From contig NZ_FZMZ01000006.1 in assembly GCF_900187325.1 (NCBI RefSeq), positions 868,001 through 932,000 of the forward strand: a stretch of DNA of 64,000 nt, written 5' to 3'. The position numbers and the translations under genes are program-made. Shown here piece by piece: positions 1 through 9,299 of the stretch (position 1 is the stretch's first letter; the number at the start of each line of letters is the position of its first letter). The notes below the pieces were generated by a model. That model was not told where the DNA came from. It searched no databases and saw only the letters and a list, made by a program, of their open reading frames with translations. The stretch comes from Virgibacillus ndiopensis (GTDB taxonomy: Bacteria > Bacillota > Bacilli > Bacillales > Amphibacillaceae).

Positions 1-1
1 A

Positions 2-1390
2 TTGCAATTTTTTAATGAACAACATCGTGTACATAATGATATTGACTTTATCGTTATCCAGAATCATCAAGGTTATATTGTTACCCATCCAAACAAGGAA
101 TCTATTGGACAATATCAGAAATTCGATGATGGTTATCTTGCCTTGGTCTTCGGGGGCTATTACAATATGGAGTCAGATGAATTTATAGGGCCCTCGATTG
201 TTGGTAAAGCCCCGATACTATCAGATAAGGGAAATGTATTGGGAGTAGTAACGGTAGGTTTTTTGAAAAAGGGTATTTATGCAACGATTGCTCAACGTCT
301 TAAGAATATTTTTCTTTTCTCCATTTGGGTAATCGTTATTGGTATTATAGCAAGTTACTTATTAGCAAGACACATTAGAAAAGACACATTAGGTTTGGAG
401 CCGCGGGAAATAGCGACTCTTTATCGAGATAGAGATTCCGTTTTATCATCGATAAATGAAGGGGTTATTGCGACTGATGAATATGGAAAAATTACGTTAA
501 TCAATACGTCTGCCAAAAAATTACTAAATCTAACAGATGATCATGGCAATAAGTCGATTTTTAATTTACTTCCTAATCTAAATCTTGACTTTAACTTAGA
601 ACAACTGAAAGCACAATTGAATAAAGAGGTTCATATTAACGATAAAAATATTATTATAAATCTGGTTCCAATTATTAATGAAGGTAAAAAGGTTGGTACG
701 GTTACTACTTTTAGAGATAAAACCGAGATTACTGAAATGCTTAATACACTTTCTGAGGTTAAGAAGTACTCAGACGATTTACGCTCGCAGACACATGAAT
801 TTTCTAACAAAATGCATCTTATTTCAGGTCTACTCCAATTAAAGCGATATGATGAAGTATTGAAAATGGTTCAGCAAGAAGTAGAAACTATTGAAACTAA
901 TAATCGGATGATTTTTGAACAGATAAAAGACTTCAAAGTACAAGCTGTATTACTTGGTAAGATGAGTAAAGCTTTCGAGAAAAAAGTGAATTTCTCTGTT
1001 GATGAGAGTAGTTCACTACAGGAATTGCCAGCACATATTGAACTCTCTCATTTGATTACAATCATCGGAAATTTACTTGATAATGCATTTGATGAGTTAA
1101 TAAATCAATCAAAACGGTCCGTCGTTTTTTCTACACTTGATATTGGAAATGATATTATTTTTGAGATATCGGATAATGGTAGTGGGCTCAAGTCAGAGCA
1201 AATAGAGAAGATATTCCAGGCTGGATATACGACTAAAAGCAACGGGAATTCAGAACGTGGGTTTGGTTTGTTCAATGTCAAGGAAATAGTAAATTCACTC
1301 CATGGAAGTATTGAGATAGATTCGGGAAGTGACGGTACGACATTTACTGTTTATATTCCAAAATCATTAAAGGGGGATGAAAATGATTAA
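2..1390 (+). CDS. Sensor histidine kinase, CitA/DcuS family (5' end outside window)
   Basis: This is the membrane sensor of a two-component pair for di- or tricarboxylates. The visible part holds the end of an extracellular PAS/Cache-like sensor (residues 1-90), one membrane segment (about 103-121), the GLEPREIA stretch typical of CitA/DcuS kinases, a cytoplasmic PAS domain (about 145-240), a phospho-acceptor HEFSNK box with His265, and an ATPase domain with GNLLDNAFDEL, DNGSGL and RGFGLFN. The gene enters from the left edge, so its true start and first membrane helix are missing. It overlaps the response regulator gene by 8 bases. Its position before tctCBA suggests it senses the substrate of that transporter. 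Family is certain; the ligand is inferred. Confidence 0.93.
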   Translation: MQFFNEQHRVHNDIDFIVIQNHQGYIVTHPNKESIGQYQKFDDGYLALVFGGYYNMESDEFIGPSIVGKAPILSDKGNVLGVVTVGFLKKGIYATIAQRLKNIFLFSIWVIVIGIIASYLLARHIRKDTLGLEPREIATLYRDRDSVLSSINEGVIATDEYGKITLINTSAKKLLNLTDDHGNKSIFNLLPNLNLDFNLEQLKAQLNKEVHINDKNIIINLVPIINEGKKVGTVTTFRDKTEITEMLNTLSEVKKYSDDLRSQTHEFSNKMHLISGLLQLKRYDEVLKMVQQEVETIETNNRMIFEQIKDFKVQAVLLGKMSKAFEKKVNFSVDESSSLQELPAHIELSHLITIIGNLLDNAFDELINQSKRSVVFSTLDIGNDIIFEISDNGSGLKSEQIEKIFQAGYTTKSNGNSERGFGLFNVKEIVNSLHGSIEIDSGSDGTTFTVYIPKSLKGDEND

Positions 1391-2087
1391 CGTAATTATA
1401 GCCGAAGATGATTTCCGAATTGCTGATATTCATGAAAGTTTTCTAAAGAAGGTTGACGGTGTCAAGGTTATTGGGAAAGCAATAACTGGAGAAGAAACTG
1501 TTAATCTAGTAAAGAAAAAAGAAGCGGATCTTTTACTTCTTGATATCTATTTGCCTGATTTTCTCGGAACAGATTTAATTCATAATGTGCGTCAGGTGAA
1601 CCCTGATATCGATATTATTATTGTTACTGCCGCTAAAGAAAAAGATCTGTTAGAGACAAGCTTGCGGAGGGGTGTATTTAGTTATCTAATTAAACCGGTA
1701 ACAATCGAACGCTTTACAGAAGTACTAAATGACTATAAACAGAGGAAAGATCTGCTAGAAACAAAGGAGTATGTTGACCAGGATACGTTAGACAAGCTTT
1801 TTACAACTACACGACCAAAACGGGTGCCTGACGATGCTCTTCCAAAAGGAATTGACCGTATAACATTACAGAACGTTAAGCAATCCATGGAAACTAACAA
1901 CGTACTATTATGGACTGCTGAAGAGATGGGAAAGGAAATCGGTTCATCTAGAACGACTGCGCGCCGGTATTTGGAATACCTGGTATCAGCTGATTATGCA
2001 AAAGTAAAACAGGAATATGGAATTATTGGTAGACCTGAAAGGAAGTATTATTTGAATGAAGCCTATGAACAAAATGAACAAAATTAA
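1383..2087 (+). CDS. Response regulator, CitB/DcuR (CitT) family
   Basis: This is the partner of the upstream kinase and probably activates tctCBA. An N-terminal receiver domain shows the acidic pair D9/D10, the phospho-acceptor D54 in LLLLDIYLPD and a conserved lysine in YLIKP. A C-terminal helix-turn-helix of the CitB type follows (SSRTTARRYLEYLV, about 195-208). An ATG at 1377 is also in frame, but the AGGGGG ribosome site at 1371-1376 sits 6 bases before the ATG at 1383, so 1383 is preferred. Length is normal for the family. Confidence 0.93.
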   Translation: MINVIIAEDDFRIADIHESFLKKVDGVKVIGKAITGEETVNLVKKKEADLLLLDIYLPDFLGTDLIHNVRQVNPDIDIIIVTAAKEKDLLETSLRRGVFSYLIKPVTIERFTEVLNDYKQRKDLLETKEYVDQDTLDKLFTTTRPKRVPDDALPKGIDRITLQNVKQSMETNNVLLWTAEEMGKEIGSSRTTARRYLEYLVSADYAKVKQEYGIIGRPERKYYLNEAYEQNEQN

Positions 2088-2113
2088 CTTTAAGTTTTAA
2101 ATTGAGTTAATTA

Positions 2114-2127
2114 TGAAAACGCATACA
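2114..2127. promoter_or_regulatory. cre box (CcpA operator) before tctC
   Basis: TGAAAACGCATACA fits the cre consensus TGNAANCGNWNNCW at every fixed position. It lies in the 103-base gap between the response regulator and tctC. It suggests that tricarboxylate uptake is repressed while preferred sugars are present. It is found by eye, not by a scored search. Confidence 0.6.
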
Positions 2128-2190
2128 AGATAAAAGATTCAGTTTATTATTAGAATATATTCAAATCTAAAAATAGAAAGGATACTTTAT

Positions 2191-3174
2191 ATGCGTAAAT
2201 TTTTTGGAATCATGCTTTTATTACTCGTTATGGTTATTGCGGGTTGTTCATCTGATGAAAAGGCTGGAGGGGAAGCTTCTTTTCCAAGTGATAACATCGA
2301 AATTATTGCTCCTGCGACACCTGGTGGTGGATGGGATGCAACAGCAAGATCGATGCAAAAAGTATTTTCCGATAATGGAATTATTGAGGAAAACATGAAT
2401 GTTGTTAACAAGCCTGGTGGAGGCGGAGAAGTTGGTTGGCAATATTTAAAGAAACAAGATGCTCATCACATTGCAATTAACTCGAGTTTGGTTATTACGA
2501 ATAATATATTGGGACAGAGTGAGCTTACACATAAAGATTTTACACCATTGGCAATACTTACTACAGAGTGGAATGCGGTTACAGTTGCGCCTGACTCAAA
2601 ATTCGAAACAGGTGCTGAAATTATGGAACAATTGAAGAAAGATCCTACGTCATTAAAAATTGCAGTTGCGCCAAGTTTAGGGAATGATGATCATTTATCC
2701 TTTGTCCAGGCAGCACAAGAATTTGGAGTGGATGTAACTAAGCTTCAATTTATGATTTATGAGAGTGGTGGCGATGTACTAACTGCAATGTTAGGTGGTC
2801 ATGTTGATGTAGCAACATCTTCCGTTTCCGAATTTAAAGAACAGCACCTTGCAGGAAAAGTGAAAATGGTTGCGGTTACTTCAGAAAAACCAATTAAAGG
2901 CCTAGAAGATATTCCTACCTGGAAAGAACAAGGTGTGGATATGGTATTCCCACATTGGAGAGGTGTAATGGGACCACCAGACATGACTGAAGAGGAGATC
3001 GCTTATTGGGATGATAAAATCGGTAAATTAGTCGAAACAGATGCATGGAAAGAGATTTTGAAAAACAACGAGTGGGAATCATACTATATGGACAGCACAG
3101 AAACGAAAAAATTCCTAGAAGAACAAACTAAAAAATACGAAGAGTTATTGAATGTATCAGGGTTAACAGAATAA
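2191..3174 (+). CDS. tctC: Tripartite tricarboxylate transporter receptor lipoprotein TctC
   Basis: This is the extracellular substrate-binding component of a TTT transporter. A lipoprotein signal peptide ends in the lipobox VIAGC (Cys19). The mature protein has the TctC hallmarks APATPGGGWDATAR near residues 40-53 and NKPGGGGEVGW near 72-82. At 327 residues it has the usual length. It is separated from tctB and tctA by two terminator-like hairpins, which fits a receptor made in excess over its membrane partners. A citrate-type two-component system lies upstream, so a tricarboxylate is the likely ligand; the exact one cannot be read from sequence. Confidence 0.95.
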   Translation: MRKFFGIMLLLLVMVIAGCSSDEKAGGEASFPSDNIEIIAPATPGGGWDATARSMQKVFSDNGIIEENMNVVNKPGGGGEVGWQYLKKQDAHHIAINSSLVITNNILGQSELTHKDFTPLAILTTEWNAVTVAPDSKFETGAEIMEQLKKDPTSLKIAVAPSLGNDDHLSFVQAAQEFGVDVTKLQFMIYESGGDVLTAMLGGHVDVATSSVSEFKEQHLAGKVKMVAVTSEKPIKGLEDIPTWKEQGVDMVFPHWRGVMGPPDMTEEEIAYWDDKIGKLVETDAWKEILKNNEWESYYMDSTETKKFLEEQTKKYEELLNVSGLTE

Positions 3175-3181
3175 AAATCGC

Positions 3182-3218
3182 ATTAGAATGAATCTACTAA
3201 TGGATTCATTCTAATTTT
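3182..3218 (+). terminator. Hairpin terminator after tctC
   Basis: ATTAGAATGAATC (3182-3194) pairs perfectly with GATTCATTCTAAT (3203-3215) around an 8-base loop and runs into TTTT. It lies 8 bases after the tctC stop codon and probably ends part of the transcription. Confidence 0.7.
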
Positions 3219-3261
3219 ACACATGAAGAAAATATAAGTTTTTATCGGATTAAGTATAAGA

Positions 3262-3315
3262 AAAACTTCGGCACTCGCTATTATGATGGACGTGGCGAAT
3301 GCCTTAGTTTTTTTT
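3262..3315 (+). terminator. Second hairpin terminator between tctC and tctB
   Basis: The arm 3262-3278 (AAAACTTCGGCACTCGC) pairs with 3295-3311 (GCGAATGCCTTAGTTTT), with two mismatches and one G-U pair, and is followed by a run of eight T. With the hairpin at 3182-3218 it forms a tandem attenuator before tctBA. Confidence 0.65.
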
Positions 3316-3341
3316 AGAACATATAAAAAGGAGGGAATTGT

Positions 3342-3785
3342 ATGCTCCGGTTAATCACACCTATAATTTTCATCATTTTTGGTGGTATATACCTTATTCT
3401 TACTTTTAATATGACGAGAGCAAAAATAGGGGATCCGAATGCCCCATTGTATTTTCCAGCATTAATAGGGATTTTTCTAGTAATCATTAGTATTGTTTAC
3501 TTCGTTCAAGAATGGAAACAACGAAAAGAAACGGTAGAAGAAGTAAAACAATTGTTTAAAGGTAGGACACCATTTCTTATTATTGCGTCATTGGTTTTGA
3601 TTTTTATTTATTCATTTTTATTTGAACGCATCGGCTTTTTATATTCAACCATATTATTTTTGACTGGTTTACTTTTTGTAGTAAATGGAAGAAAACAGTG
3701 GATTAAGAACATCTTAATTGCAGTTATATTTTCTTTCGTAGCATGGTATTCATTTGCTGAATTACTAGATGTAAGCTTGCCATAG
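3342..3785 (+). CDS. tctB: Tripartite tricarboxylate transporter small membrane subunit TctB
   Basis: This is the small integral membrane subunit of the TTT transporter, 147 residues with four predicted membrane segments (about 5-23, 36-54, 75-95 and 100-142 as a split pair). The PNAPLYFPALIG motif after the first helix is typical of TctB. A good AGGAGG site lies before the ATG. It is followed by tctA after 15 bases. TctB sequences vary widely, so the call leans partly on gene order. Confidence 0.9.
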   Translation: MLRLITPIIFIIFGGIYLILTFNMTRAKIGDPNAPLYFPALIGIFLVIISIVYFVQEWKQRKETVEEVKQLFKGRTPFLIIASLVLIFIYSFLFERIGFLYSTILFLTGLLFVVNGRKQWIKNILIAVIFSFVAWYSFAELLDVSLP

Positions 3786-3800
3786 AAAGGAGAGAGAAGA

Positions 3801-5300
3801 ATGGGAGTTGACTATCAATATGTAATTGAGGGATTTATAACAGCTATTCAACCAGCTAATATACTTTGGGTAATTATTGGTGGTTTTCTTGGAACAGTAG
3901 TAGGGATGCTACCAGGGCTCGGACCAGCTACAGCTGTTGCTGTTCTTATTCCGGTTACATTTGGGATGGAACCTACAAGTGCCTTAATATTAATGGCTGC
4001 AATCTATTACGGAGCAATGTATGGAGGCTCTAGAAGCTCCATTTTACTTAATACTCCAGGTGATGGATCCGCAATAGCAGCAGCGTTTGACGGGTACCCG
4101 ATGACAAAAAAAGGACAGGCTGGTCAAGCGTTAACGATTTCGGCAATTGCTTCCTTAATTGGAGGGTTGTTTGCAATTATAGGCTTTATTATATTAGCAA
4201 AGCCTTTAGCAGCATTTGCTTTGAAATTTGGACCAGCGGAATATTTTCTGTTATTTTTGTTTACTTTATCTGCAATCGTTTCACTCTCTATAGGGAATAT
4301 GGTAAAAGGCTTTATCTCTATGTCAATTGGATTGATCTTAAGTACAGTTGGTGTCGATCTGCAATCAGGGGTACATCGTTTTACGTTTAATATTCCACAG
4401 TTAAGTGAAGGTATCGATTTTTTAATTGTCATTATTGGTATTTATGCAGTTGGAGAAGTATTTTACAACTATATGAGTTTGGACAGGATTAAAAAGGAAA
4501 AGAAAAAAGTTGGAACGAAATGGATCACGAAAGAACAATGGAAGCAATCAAAATGGCCAATAATTCGTAACGGACCAATAGGTTTCCTTATTGGAGTTTT
4601 ACCTGGTGCAGGTGGCTCAATTGCTTCGATGCTAAGCTATACAACCGAAAAACAACTGTCCAAGCATCCAGAAAAATTTGGGAAAGGTGCAATTGAGGGA
4701 TTAGCGGCACCTGAATCTTCTAATAACGCTGCTTCAGTAGGTGCGTTTATCCCACTTTTGACAATGGGGGTACCGGGATCTGGTACAACAGCTGTTATTC
4801 TAGGGGCAGTAGTTATGTTGGGATTAAAACCTGGTCCACTTCTTTTCGAAAATAATCCAGAAATGGTTTGGACGCTAGTGGATAGTATGTTTATAGGTAA
4901 TATATTTCTAGTAATCTTAAACATTCTATTAGTTGGACTATTAGTAAGAATTTTAGATACTCCACCTAAAATATTGTATCCGTTAATATTGGTGTTAGCG
5001 TTTATTGGAACGTATACATTAAGCTATAGTGTTATAGATTTTTATATATTGGTTATTTTTGGGGTGATCGGATTAATGATGAAGCTACTTAATTTCCCGG
5101 TCGCACCACTGATACTTGCTATCATTGTAGGATCTGATATGGAGCAAAGTTTCCGAAAAAGTCTTGTAGCACATGATAGTTTTGTTAATGTACTCGTTGC
5201 GTCTCCCGTAACTATTGCATTAGTGATATTGACAATTTTATCGATTTGCTATCCGTTTTTTATTGGGTGGTTGAGAAGACGTAAACAGAGCAGAGCATAG
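3801..5300 (+). CDS. tctA: Tripartite tricarboxylate transporter large permease TctA
   Basis: This is the large permease of the TTT transporter, 499 residues with about 11-12 membrane segments. The two conserved signature regions are present: GMLPGLGPATAVAVLIPVT (residues 35-53) followed by YGGSRSSILLNTPGDGSA, and in the second half GVLPGAGGSIASMLSY with APESSNNAASVGAFIPLLT. The repeated PG(L/A)G loops are the proposed substrate sites. It completes TctCBA with the two upstream genes and likely drives solute/sodium or proton symport. Confidence 0.96.
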   Translation: MGVDYQYVIEGFITAIQPANILWVIIGGFLGTVVGMLPGLGPATAVAVLIPVTFGMEPTSALILMAAIYYGAMYGGSRSSILLNTPGDGSAIAAAFDGYPMTKKGQAGQALTISAIASLIGGLFAIIGFIILAKPLAAFALKFGPAEYFLLFLFTLSAIVSLSIGNMVKGFISMSIGLILSTVGVDLQSGVHRFTFNIPQLSEGIDFLIVIIGIYAVGEVFYNYMSLDRIKKEKKKVGTKWITKEQWKQSKWPIIRNGPIGFLIGVLPGAGGSIASMLSYTTEKQLSKHPEKFGKGAIEGLAAPESSNNAASVGAFIPLLTMGVPGSGTTAVILGAVVMLGLKPGPLLFENNPEMVWTLVDSMFIGNIFLVILNILLVGLLVRILDTPPKILYPLILVLAFIGTYTLSYSVIDFYILVIFGVIGLMMKLLNFPVAPLILAIIVGSDMEQSFRKSLVAHDSFVNVLVASPVTIALVILTILSICYPFFIGWLRRRKQSRA

Positions 5301-5325
5301 ATCACTGCTGTAAGGCGGTAATTTA

Positions 5326-6699
5326 ATGAAAAAAAATATTCTATTGATTATAGTACTGACGTTGTATGTGTTGTTCTTTTCCCCCGTAATAGAATGGAGT
5401 ATTCAAATGAAAGCATTGGGAACACTTGTCATCATCCAAACTCTCTGGATTGGGAGGGTGTTCCCCTTATCTTTTAGTTCTATATTACTTATTTTATTAT
5501 TGTCTTTTCATTTTTTTAGTTATGATGAGACACTGAGTTATTTTGGGTCTAGTTTGGTATGGTTGATATTTGCCATTTTCATTTTATCCCATGCTTTTAT
5601 CAGTACAGGGCTGGCCAGCAGAATATCATTGTATATTCTCAGTTTGGCTAAGGGATCTGGACGAATATTACTATTTGTTTCTTTTATATTGTCCTTTATT
5701 TTAACGTTCTTCATTCCCTCTAATATTGGGAAGGGAAGTTTAATCAGTTCCATCTTGCATGACATTATAAAAAGTTTAAAAAAGGTTCAGCCAACAAGCA
5801 ATTTGGCAAAAACATTTTTTATTGGAATAGCTTATGTAAGTGCCATTTCTGCTGCATTTGTACCAACTGGGGCGAGTTCAACTGTTTATGCATTTGGAAT
5901 GTTTTCATCCATTTCTGATAAAATTACTTATTTTCATTGGTTAATATATTTTGGTTTACCTATATTTGTATTTGTTCTCTTATTATGGGGGATATTTAAT
6001 CACTTTTTGCCTATTGAAAGAGTTGATCAAAAAATGGTAAAGGATCTTATCCGTTCGAAAATGGATGAGTTAGGAAGCTGGAGTATCCCTGAAATAAAGA
6101 TAGCATTTATTATAGTCGTTACGCTTTTATTATGGCTTACCCAACCTTTACATGGTTATTCTATCCCTTTGGTCGGACTATTGGGATCTAGTGTTGTTGT
6201 GCTTCCTTATATTGGAGTAATGGACTGGGATGAAGCAAAAAAAAGTGTGAATTGGGATTTGATGATTTTCTTTGCTGCTACATTAATGTTGTCGAATATG
6301 CTTATAAATACTGGAACTATAGACAAACTTGCTCAATATGTAATTGGTCATTCACAGCATTATCCTTCTTTTTTTCTTGTGATAGGATTGGTTGTTTTTA
6401 CAGCACTTATTCGAATTGTTTTTGTAAATGTACTAGGATTTTTGACCATTATGCTACCTTTAGCGATAACACTAGGAGAACAGATAGATGGAATTTCTCC
6501 GTTAACATTGGCGATGGCGGTCTATTTGGTTGGTGTTCCTGGATTTTTACTTATAACGCAATCTCCTGTTCATTTAATTAGTTATTCGTATGGATATTTT
6601 ACACATCAGAATCTATTACGTGTTGGTTCAGTATCCATGCTGATATGGATATGTATTGTGTTAGCAAGTATATTTTTATATTGGGATTTGGTAATTTAA
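5326..6699 (+). CDS. SLC13/DASS-type anion symporter
   Basis: This is a polytopic membrane protein of 457 residues with about 11-12 hydrophobic segments and the layout of the divalent anion:sodium symporter family. FVPTGASSTVYAFGMF (about residues 184-199) is the region matching the first SNT-like loop, and a second set of helices contains FAATLMLSNMLINTG. It follows tctA by 25 bases and is followed by prpB after 16 bases, so it is probably co-transcribed. It may be a second carrier for the same pathway, for example exporting a dicarboxylate product. The family call is fairly firm; the substrate is unknown. Confidence 0.75.
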   Translation: MKKNILLIIVLTLYVLFFSPVIEWSIQMKALGTLVIIQTLWIGRVFPLSFSSILLILLLSFHFFSYDETLSYFGSSLVWLIFAIFILSHAFISTGLASRISLYILSLAKGSGRILLFVSFILSFILTFFIPSNIGKGSLISSILHDIIKSLKKVQPTSNLAKTFFIGIAYVSAISAAFVPTGASSTVYAFGMFSSISDKITYFHWLIYFGLPIFVFVLLLWGIFNHFLPIERVDQKMVKDLIRSKMDELGSWSIPEIKIAFIIVVTLLLWLTQPLHGYSIPLVGLLGSSVVVLPYIGVMDWDEAKKSVNWDLMIFFAATLMLSNMLINTGTIDKLAQYVIGHSQHYPSFFLVIGLVVFTALIRIVFVNVLGFLTIMLPLAITLGEQIDGISPLTLAMAVYLVGVPGFLLITQSPVHLISYSYGYFTHQNLLRVGSVSMLIWICIVLASIFLYWDLVI

Positions 6700-6715
6700 A
6701 GGAGGAATTTCTATT

Positions 6716-7636
6716 ATGACTTGGTTGACTACAGAACAGAAAGCACAGGCTGAATTAGCTGATGAATTCAAAGCGCACATGAGTGGGAAAACCATTTTGA
6801 AAATAATTGGTGCGCATGATGGAATGGCTGGATTGGTTGCGAAGAATGTCGGATTTAAATCTCTCTATCTATCCGGTGCAGCATACACAGCAAGTATGGG
6901 GTTGCCTGATATTGGCTTATTAAATTCAACAGAAGTTGCTGAAAGAGCAAGAGAAATTACTCGAGCTACTAATATGCCATTGCTCGTTGATATTGACAAT
7001 GGGTTTGGCGGTCCATTAAATGTGGCAAGAACTGTTAAAGAAATGGTGGAAGCAAATGTAGCTGCAATTCAAATGGAAGATCAAAGTATTCCCAAAAAGT
7101 GTGGTCATCTTAATGGTAAGCAGTTAATCTCCATTAGTGATATGGCAGAAAAAATAAAAATGGTGAAAAAGATTGCTCCATCACTGGTGGTAGTTGCCCG
7201 GACTGATGCACATAGTGTGGAAGGGATTGACGAAGCATTAAACAGAGCAAAAGCATATGAAGAGGCTGGTGCGGATGCGATTTTTCCAGAAGCTATTACG
7301 AAAGAATCGGAGTTTGAATTTTTCGCAAAGAGTATTAACGTACCATTACTTGCAAATATGACTGAATTTGGAAAAACTCCATATTACGGGGCAGAGGCGT
7401 TTGAAAAAATGGGCTATTCGATGGTTATTTATCCGGTGACATCACTTAGAGTAGCAGCTAAAGCTTATAGGAAAGCTTATGAGGAAATATTTACAAAAGG
7501 AACACAAAAAAATATTTTGGAAGATATGCAAACCCGTCAGGAGCTTTACAATACTATTGACTTAAAAAGTTATGAGGAATTAGACAATAAAATTGCTAAA
7601 ACAATACTACCTGTACTGGGAAAGGGACGTGGTTAA
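6716..7636 (+). CDS. prpB: Isocitrate lyase/PEP mutase family lyase, methylisocitrate lyase-like
   Basis: This is a cytoplasmic magnesium-dependent lyase that would cleave 2-methylisocitrate to pyruvate and succinate, or a related substituted malate. Visible motifs are [15 protein letters not shown] (53-67), the metal loop DIDNGFGG (92-99), [11 protein letters not shown] with the catalytic Cys129, and VVARTDA. The 306-residue length is that of PrpB rather than of isocitrate lyase. A clear AGGAGG site precedes the ATG. It sits downstream of a tricarboxylate importer and overlaps a PrpD-family gene, but no methylcitrate synthase is in the window. Another member of the PEP mutase/oxaloacetate lyase group is possible. 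Confidence 0.85.
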   Translation: MTWLTTEQKAQAELADEFKAHMSGKTILKIIGAHDGMAGLVAKNVGFKSLYLSGAAYTASMGLPDIGLLNSTEVAERAREITRATNMPLLVDIDNGFGGPLNVARTVKEMVEANVAAIQMEDQSIPKKCGHLNGKQLISISDMAEKIKMVKKIAPSLVVVARTDAHSVEGIDEALNRAKAYEEAGADAIFPEAITKESEFEFFAKSINVPLLANMTEFGKTPYYGAEAFEKMGYSMVIYPVTSLRVAAKAYRKAYEEIFTKGTQKNILEDMQTRQELYNTIDLKSYEELDNKIAKTILPVLGKGRG

Positions 7637-9071
7637 TCTGATAACTAGGAAAGAATCTAAAGCCGATAAACTTTTTGAAGAAATAGCAACCTATGTGTTG
7701 GATGAAAATGTAGGTGACCGTGAATCAATTGAAATTGCCCAGCATGTACTAATGGATAGTTTAGGTTGTGCTATGCTTTCACTTGAATTTCCAGCATGTA
7801 CCAAGCTTTTAGGACCAATTGTACCAAATGCTTACTTGGAAAACGGCAGTATCGTCCCAGGTACTTCCTATTCCTTGGACCCTGTACAAGGGGCATTTAA
7901 TATCGGAACATTAATTCGCTGGTTGGACTATAATGACTGTTGGCTTGCAAAAGAATGGGGGCACCCGTCAGATAATTTAGGAGGAATCCTCGCAGTTGCA
8001 GATTTTATAAGTAGAAAGAATAAGCAGGAAGGTAAGGCTCCACTTACGGTTAAAGATGTTCTTGTTGCAGCTATCAAAGCACATGAAATTCAAGGTATTT
8101 TAGCCTTAGATAATAGCTTGAATAGGGAAGGTTTGGATCATGTATTGTTTGTGAAAGTTGCAACTACAGCTGTAACGACTGCAATGCTAGGCGGAACAAA
8201 AGAAGAAATAATTAACGCAGTATCCAATGCATGGATAGATAATTCCAGCCTCAGAACTTATCGACATTTTCCAAATGCAGGTTCGAGAAAATCATGGGCA
8301 GCAGGAGATGCAACGAGTAGAGGAGTATGGCTGGCACTTATGGCTCTACGAGGGGAAATGGGTTATCCTACCGCTTTATCAGCACCTGACTGGGGTTTTG
8401 AAGATGTGTTAATGGGGGGGAAAGAACTGACTCTTGCACAACCATTACGTGATTATGTCATGAGGAATATTTTATTTAAAATATCTTTTCCAGCGGAGTT
8501 CCATGCACAAACAGCTGCTGAATGCGGTATTAAATTACATAAGGAAGTCAGTGGCAGATTACAGGACATTGAAAAAATAGTGATTCATACACATGAATCG
8601 GCCATACGTATCATTGATAAAAAAGGGCCATTGAATAATCCTGCAGATCGTGATCATTGTTTACAGTATATAACTGCAATAGGACTGATTTATGGGGAAT
8701 TAACCGCGGATCATTATGAAGATGAAATTGCTGGTAATCCACTAATTGATGAATTACGAGAAAAAATGACCGTTTTAGAGGATGAAAATTATTCAAAGGA
8801 ATATCTTGACCCTAAAAAACGATCAATAGCGAATGCGGTTCAAATCTATTTTAAAGATAGAACATCAACACGAAAGTTGGAAATAAAATATCCGATCGGT
8901 CACCGCTTCCGTCGTGATGAAGGAATACCTTTATTATATGAGAAATTTTCATATAATATCTCAACCCAATTTACAAAAGAGAAACAGGTAGAATTAAATG
9001 AATTATTTACTGAACATCAAAGGTTGTTAGATATGGAAGTTGATAGGTTTATGAATCTCTGGAGGGTATAG
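7629..9071 (+). CDS. prpD: MmgE/PrpD family protein, 2-methylcitrate dehydratase-like
   Basis: This cytoplasmic hydro-lyase family includes 2-methylcitrate dehydratase and cis-aconitate decarboxylase. About 480 residues, with [21 protein letters not shown]-like sequence near 105-125 (the D..D and H..D of the active site), KAHEIQG and [13 protein letters not shown]. The start is unclear. The longest frame begins at TTG 7593, but the family N-terminus matches from about residue 24 of that frame. GTG 7629 overlaps prpB by 8 bases and has AAAGGGA very close upstream; CTG 7638 would have better spacing. With PrpB it would turn a methylcitrate-like acid into pyruvate and succinate. Confidence 0.85.
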   Translation: MVNLITRKESKADKLFEEIATYVLDENVGDRESIEIAQHVLMDSLGCAMLSLEFPACTKLLGPIVPNAYLENGSIVPGTSYSLDPVQGAFNIGTLIRWLDYNDCWLAKEWGHPSDNLGGILAVADFISRKNKQEGKAPLTVKDVLVAAIKAHEIQGILALDNSLNREGLDHVLFVKVATTAVTTAMLGGTKEEIINAVSNAWIDNSSLRTYRHFPNAGSRKSWAAGDATSRGVWLALMALRGEMGYPTALSAPDWGFEDVLMGGKELTLAQPLRDYVMRNILFKISFPAEFHAQTAAECGIKLHKEVSGRLQDIEKIVIHTHESAIRIIDKKGPLNNPADRDHCLQYITAIGLIYGELTADHYEDEIAGNPLIDELREKMTVLEDENYSKEYLDPKKRSIANAVQIYFKDRTSTRKLEIKYPIGHRFRRDEGIPLLYEKFSYNISTQFTKEKQVELNELFTEHQRLLDMEVDRFMNLWRV

Positions 9072-9160
9072 CGGATCTTAGGTGGCTGTTATTTTCCAGC
9101 TTTAGTTTCACTGCGTTAATCTGTTAATCATTCAGCCAGAGCAATATATAAAGTTACATT

Positions 9161-9212
9161 AAAAAGGACGCTTTCGTTTAAGGTTCTCACCTTTTGCATA
9201 AGTGTCCTTTTT
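9161..9212 (+). terminator. Terminator after prpD
   Basis: AAAAAGGACGCTT (9161-9173) pairs with AAGTGTCCTTTTT (9200-9212), with one G-U pair. The long loop has a smaller fold inside it. It closes the tricarboxylate operon; the rest of the 228-base gap holds only AT-rich sequence and the start region of the next gene. Confidence 0.75.
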
Positions 9213-9299
9213 ACTAATCCAAAATTCCTTGTAGATTAGTCTGAATTTTTATATTAATATAAGTATTAAGATTCATTTTAATGAAAAGGAGTGATAGGT

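Noticed and set aside
9249-9262. A TTATATTAATATAA palindrome before the M20D gene as an operator
   Set aside because: It is pure A/T and short, so chance is a sufficient explanation.
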